From positions 1 to 17,687 of the forward strand of contig DIWZ01000044.1 of the NCBI GenBank assembly GCA_002435955.1: a stretch of DNA of 17,687 nucleotides. Reading direction: 5' to 3'. The position numbers were made by a program, and so were the translations under genes. The stretch is from Pelobacter sp. UBA6093. Its GTDB lineage: Bacteria > Desulfobacterota > Desulfuromonadia > Desulfuromonadales > Syntrophotaleaceae. Positions 15,078-17,687 of this stretch are shown piece after piece; position 1 is the stretch's first letter, and every line of letters begins with the position of its first letter. Under the pieces are notes generated by a model. That model did not search any database and had not been told where the DNA came from. It worked only from the letters and a program-made list of their open reading frames with translations.

Positions 15078-17687
15078 CTAATAACCGGCCTGCTCGGGCA
15101 GGTTGATGCCGCCATTGACCACGAAAACCCGTAAGAAGCCGGAGACCTCCTGATCAGCCAGAGCCACGAGGTCCGGGGTGCCGGCGGGGACCTCAACAAA
15201 AGCCAGGCCGCCGCTCCGGTTCTCGTTGTCGCTTTTAATCTTCTGCTGGGTGGAATCGGACCGGCCTCCGCCGCCCCTCCGAATGAAGTCACCGCCGGGA
15301 GAATTCGCATCTGGTTTAGCTGCAGGGATTTGGACGGTCGCAATGGCGGCTTCAAGTTGCTCGCCGTCGCCGATGTCGACCGTTGGCGTTGGTTCAGGTG
15401 CTGGGGTGATGGTTAACAGGCCGCCGATGAAACTGAGGGTGTAGTTGGTCGCCGTGCCGTCCGCGGCGGTGATCGGGTAGTCACCGACAGTGGAATCGGT
15501 GGCCGCTTGCGTGCTTAAGGTCAGGCCGCTGACCACCGCTACGGTGTCGCTGCCCTTGAAGCCGCTGTAACTGGCGGTCAGGATCGGGTTCGGGTCGCCG
15601 TATACCTTGCTCTTGTCGTCCGCGGTGACGGTCAAGGGGGCCGGCGTGATGGTCAAAGTGCCGTTGTAAAAGCTGAGGGTATAGTTGGTCGCCGTGCCGT
15701 CCGCGGCGCTGATCGTGTAGGCGCCGACAGTGGAATCGGTGGCCGCTGGCGTGCTCAGGGTCAGGTCGCTGACCACCGCCGCGGTGTCGCTGCCCTTGAA
15801 GCCGCTGTAACTGGCGGTCAGCGCCGGGTTCGGATCGCCGTACTCCTTGCTCTTGTCGTCCGCCGTGACGGTCAAGGGGGCCGGGGTGATGGTCAGGTTT
15901 TCCCCGGTATAATCGATGATGTATCCGAGCGACTCGGCCAGGGTCCCCTGTGCGATGGCATAGGCGCCGACATCGTTGTTTTGTCCGGCAATGGTTGAAA
16001 GGGAACCGGACAGGGTGTCCGCGGCTGCGTCACCGTCAATAAAGCCTGTCGCAGCATAGGTAAGCGCGGAATTGACCTCGCCGTATTCCCGGGACTGGGG
16101 GTCCGCGGCAATGGTCAGGACCGGCGCCGTGCTGTAGAGCATGTAATTGCCCGTCCCCACGCCCGCCGTGGAAGGATAGGCGATGTTATAGCGTTTGTTG
16201 TAGCCGGCGATGCCTTCAACCGTGTCCGTTGGATTGCTGGAATAGACCAGCCATCTGCCGTTAGGTGTATCCAGGTTGTAGCCCCCCGCATTCAGAAAGG
16301 TTTTCCCTGCCAGTATCAAGGCATCGCCGGCGCCGTTGGCGGCAACGGCACCGTTTAAGGCGATGTTGCCGCCAGCCGGACTGAGAATGGTTGTCGGGTC
16401 GCTGAAGGTGACGGCGTTGATATTTATCGCGCCTGTGCCGTCGCTGCGGCCTATTACCAGGTGGGAAAAACCGGGCTGGATGTTGCCGAGCAGCGCATCG
16501 TCGATCTGCAAGGTCCCCGTGCCCCCGGCCACCCCGATGGAAGTATTGGTGGTATAGGGCCGCAGCGTCATGGTGCCACTGCCCGTAAGGTTTCCGCCGA
16601 GCGTGAGCGTGTTGCCTTCCCAGGTCTGGCTGCCTTCGGTGGTGACTGCGCCCGCGCTAACCCCGGCGCCGCTGGCGATGAGGCTCGCCAGCGGAATCGA
16701 TTCGCCGGCGAAACCGTAAAGATAAACGGAACTGCTGGCCCCTGCCAAAAGAGACAGGTTGTAGCCGCCGTCGAGGGTCGAGTTGGAAACGATGTTGCCC
16801 CCTCCCGAGCGACCGGTGTCGATGGTCAGATCCCCGTAGAGGGTTACCGCGCCGGAGAAAGTCACCGCGTCGTTGGACGTGGTGATATCGTGGCCAAGGG
16901 TTATCGTGCCAGGGGTCGTCAGGGAGATCGCGCCGTCCGCACCCCAGGCGCCCATCTGGGCCATATCGCCATCGGCAAGCAACTGCAGGGTGCCGCCCAG
17001 GGTCTGGGCGCCCACGGTAATGGCATCGCTGGTGGAGTCGCCCCCTTGGGTGTTCAGATAGAGGCTGCCGGTAACTTTATTGTCCTGCAGGGCGATGTCG
17101 TGGTTGGCCTGGTACAGGGTCAGGTTGTTGACGGCCGAGGTGAGGAGCAGCTCGGCATTGTCGGCATTGTTGCGCAAGTTGACATCGATTCCATCCGTCA
17201 ACGGATTGATCGTGACCACGCCAAGGTTGTTGCTGCTGTAATTATGGGTGATGGCACCGCCGGCGGTGAAGGTGGTGGTGGCGTCGGGTGAGGTTAAGTT
17301 CAGAAAAGACTGGTAGTAGCTGCCGCTACGGTCGATGGTACCCCCGGAGGTAATCGCCAGATCACCGCTCAAGACGGCATAGCCGGCCTGCGTTACGCCG
17401 CTGGCGTTAGGGTAGTCGATGGTGACATCGCGCACTCCTCCTGCCAGCTGGGGCAGGCTGATGGTGGCGCTGCCGTCATAGGTGCTGACCAGATTGACGT
17501 CGCGCCCGGAATTGACCGTGACGTTGCGCAGGCTGTTGGCGGCATGAGCCAGAACGATATCGCCCGCCGCGGCCGTCGCGGCCACGGTCGTTGCCCCTGC
17601 CACGCTGAGGGCGCCGGTCTGCGTGATGTCTCCTTCGCCATGGAGCTGCAGGGTGCCGCCCAGGGTCTGGGCGCCCACGGTAATGGC
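15078..17687 (-). CDS. TpsA-type exoprotein/filamentous adhesin, 3' part, with MBG repeats
   Basis: The C-terminal 869 residues of a large secreted protein whose 5' end, including signal peptide and TPS domain, lies beyond the window. Composition is rich in Gly, Thr, Asn, Asp and Ser with short strands (GGTLQL, GAITHNYSSNN), as in the right-handed beta-helix of filamentous haemagglutinins. Near the C-terminus there are three MBG-type repeats: a divergent one (PVLTIAADPQSREYGEVNS) and two nearly identical 80-residue units (LTVTADDKSKEYGDPNP). After a Pro/Asp-rich linker and the GGGGRSDSTQQK region, it ends GFLRVFVVNGGINLPEQAGY. It is immediately upstream of its TpsB transporter, which supports two-partner secretion to the cell surface. 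Probable roles are adhesion or biofilm; target unknown. The apparent GTG at 17678 is internal, not a start. Confidence 0.88.
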   Translation of the reverse strand, partial: AITVGAQTLGGTLQLHGEGDITQTGALSVAGATTVAATAAAGDIVLAHAANSLRNVTVNSGRDVNLVSTYDGSATISLPQLAGGVRDVTIDYPNASGVTQAGYAVLSGDLAITSGGTIDRSGSYYQSFLNLTSPDATTTFTAGGAITHNYSSNNLGVVTINPLTDGIDVNLRNNADNAELLLTSAVNNLTLYQANHDIALQDNKVTGSLYLNTQGGDSTSDAITVGAQTLGGTLQLLADGDMAQMGAWGADGAISLTTPGTITLGHDITTSNDAVTFSGAVTLYGDLTIDTGRSGGGNIVSNSTLDGGYNLSLLAGASSSVYLYGFAGESIPLASLIASGAGVSAGAVTTEGSQTWEGNTLTLGGNLTGSGTMTLRPYTTNTSIGVAGGTGTLQIDDALLGNIQPGFSHLVIGRSDGTGAININAVTFSDPTTILSPAGGNIALNGAVAANGAGDALILAGKTFLNAGGYNLDTPNGRWLVYSSNPTDTVEGIAGYNKRYNIAYPSTAGVGTGNYMLYSTAPVLTIAADPQSREYGEVNSALTYAATGFIDGDAAADTLSGSLSTIAGQNNDVGAYAIAQGTLAESLGYIIDYTGENLTITPAPLTVTADDKSKEYGDPNPALTASYSGFKGSDTAAVVSDLTLSTPAATDSTVGAYTISAADGTATNYTLSFYNGTLTITPAPLTVTADDKSKVYGDPNPILTASYSGFKGSDTVAVVSGLTLSTQAATDSTVGDYPITAADGTATNYTLSFIGGLLTITPAPEPTPTVDIGDGEQLEAAIATVQIPAAKPDANSPGGDFIRRGGGGRSDSTQQKIKSDNENRSGGLAFVEVPAGTPDLVALADQEVSGFLRVFVVNGGINLPEQAGY
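15405..15884 (-). repeat. Two tandem 240-bp repeats encoding MBG units
   Basis: Units 15405-15644 and 15645-15884 are exactly 240 bp (80 codons) each and differ at few positions; for example TTGGTCGCCGTGCCGTCCGC starts at 15444 and again at 15684. The reading frame is kept, so unit number could change by recombination without frameshift. A third, older unit precedes them in the protein (about 15885-16130). Confidence 0.85.
16983..17024 (-). repeat. Long-period repeat in the exoprotein, copy 1
   Basis: This 42-bp block is identical to 17646-17687 at the window edge, 663 bp (221 codons) away. It encodes AITVGAQTLGGTLQ. The repeat probably extends beyond the window. Confidence 0.75.
17646..17687 (-). 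repeat. Long-period repeat in the exoprotein, copy 2 (cut by window)
   Basis: Identical over 42 bp to 16983-17024. It runs into the window end, so its true length is unknown. Confidence 0.7.

Noticed and set aside
16461..17291. 276-codon plus-strand open frame opposite the exoprotein gene
   Set aside because: Antisense to the repetitive TpsA coding sequence, with Gly/Arg-rich composition typical of a shadow frame.

Overview
The window looks like chromosome from an anaerobic or microaerophilic Gram-negative bacterium. Outer-membrane proteins (a beta-barrel, a two-partner secretion pore and its exoprotein), a lipoprotein and an MscS channel show the Gram-negative envelope. PerR plus KatG, a [4Fe-4S] oxidoreductase and an apparent UGA-encoded selenoprotein would suit the Desulfuromonadales/Geobacter-type Desulfobacterota. 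This placement is inference from gene content; there is no rRNA or other marker.

Layout. (1) 1-317: two abutting palindromic mini-elements (families A and B). (2) 318-2193, minus strand: a MarR regulator followed by a ferredoxin-type oxidoreductase with a C-terminal SCP2 domain. A near-identical 12-bp palindrome precedes both genes. (3) 2211-2663: no recognisable gene. (4) 2664-2832: second family A element. (5) 2877-3458, plus strand: a thioredoxin-fold/TPR protein whose first active-site cysteine codon is TGA, followed by a plausible bacterial SECIS hairpin. (6) 3595-4362, plus: outer-membrane beta-barrel protein, a strong terminator, then a second, identical family B element. (7) 4639-6579, minus: BON-MscS channel and a small lipoprotein with its own promoter. 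(8) 6893-9854, minus: katG with a bidirectional terminator behind it and a 17-bp inverted repeat upstream, preceded by a PerR-type regulator. (9) 9942-11201, minus: CNNM/CorC-type CBS membrane protein. (10) 11202-11854: gene-poor spacer ending in a third mini-element (family C). (11) 11974-13294, plus: DUF1499 and DUF456 membrane proteins. (12) 13403-17687, minus: a two-partner secretion pair, the exoprotein (5' end outside the window) followed by its transporter.

The two most notable signals are the UxxC thioredoxin-like gene (TGA at 2973-2975), which would otherwise be annotated from the internal ATG at 2991 without its redox motif, and a set of 165-169 bp fold-back elements, four copies from three families, all bounded by CTAG. 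One A copy and one B copy share a single CTAG at their junction. Smaller points are the duplicated putative MarR operator, the PerR/katG stress module and long-period repeats in the exoprotein.
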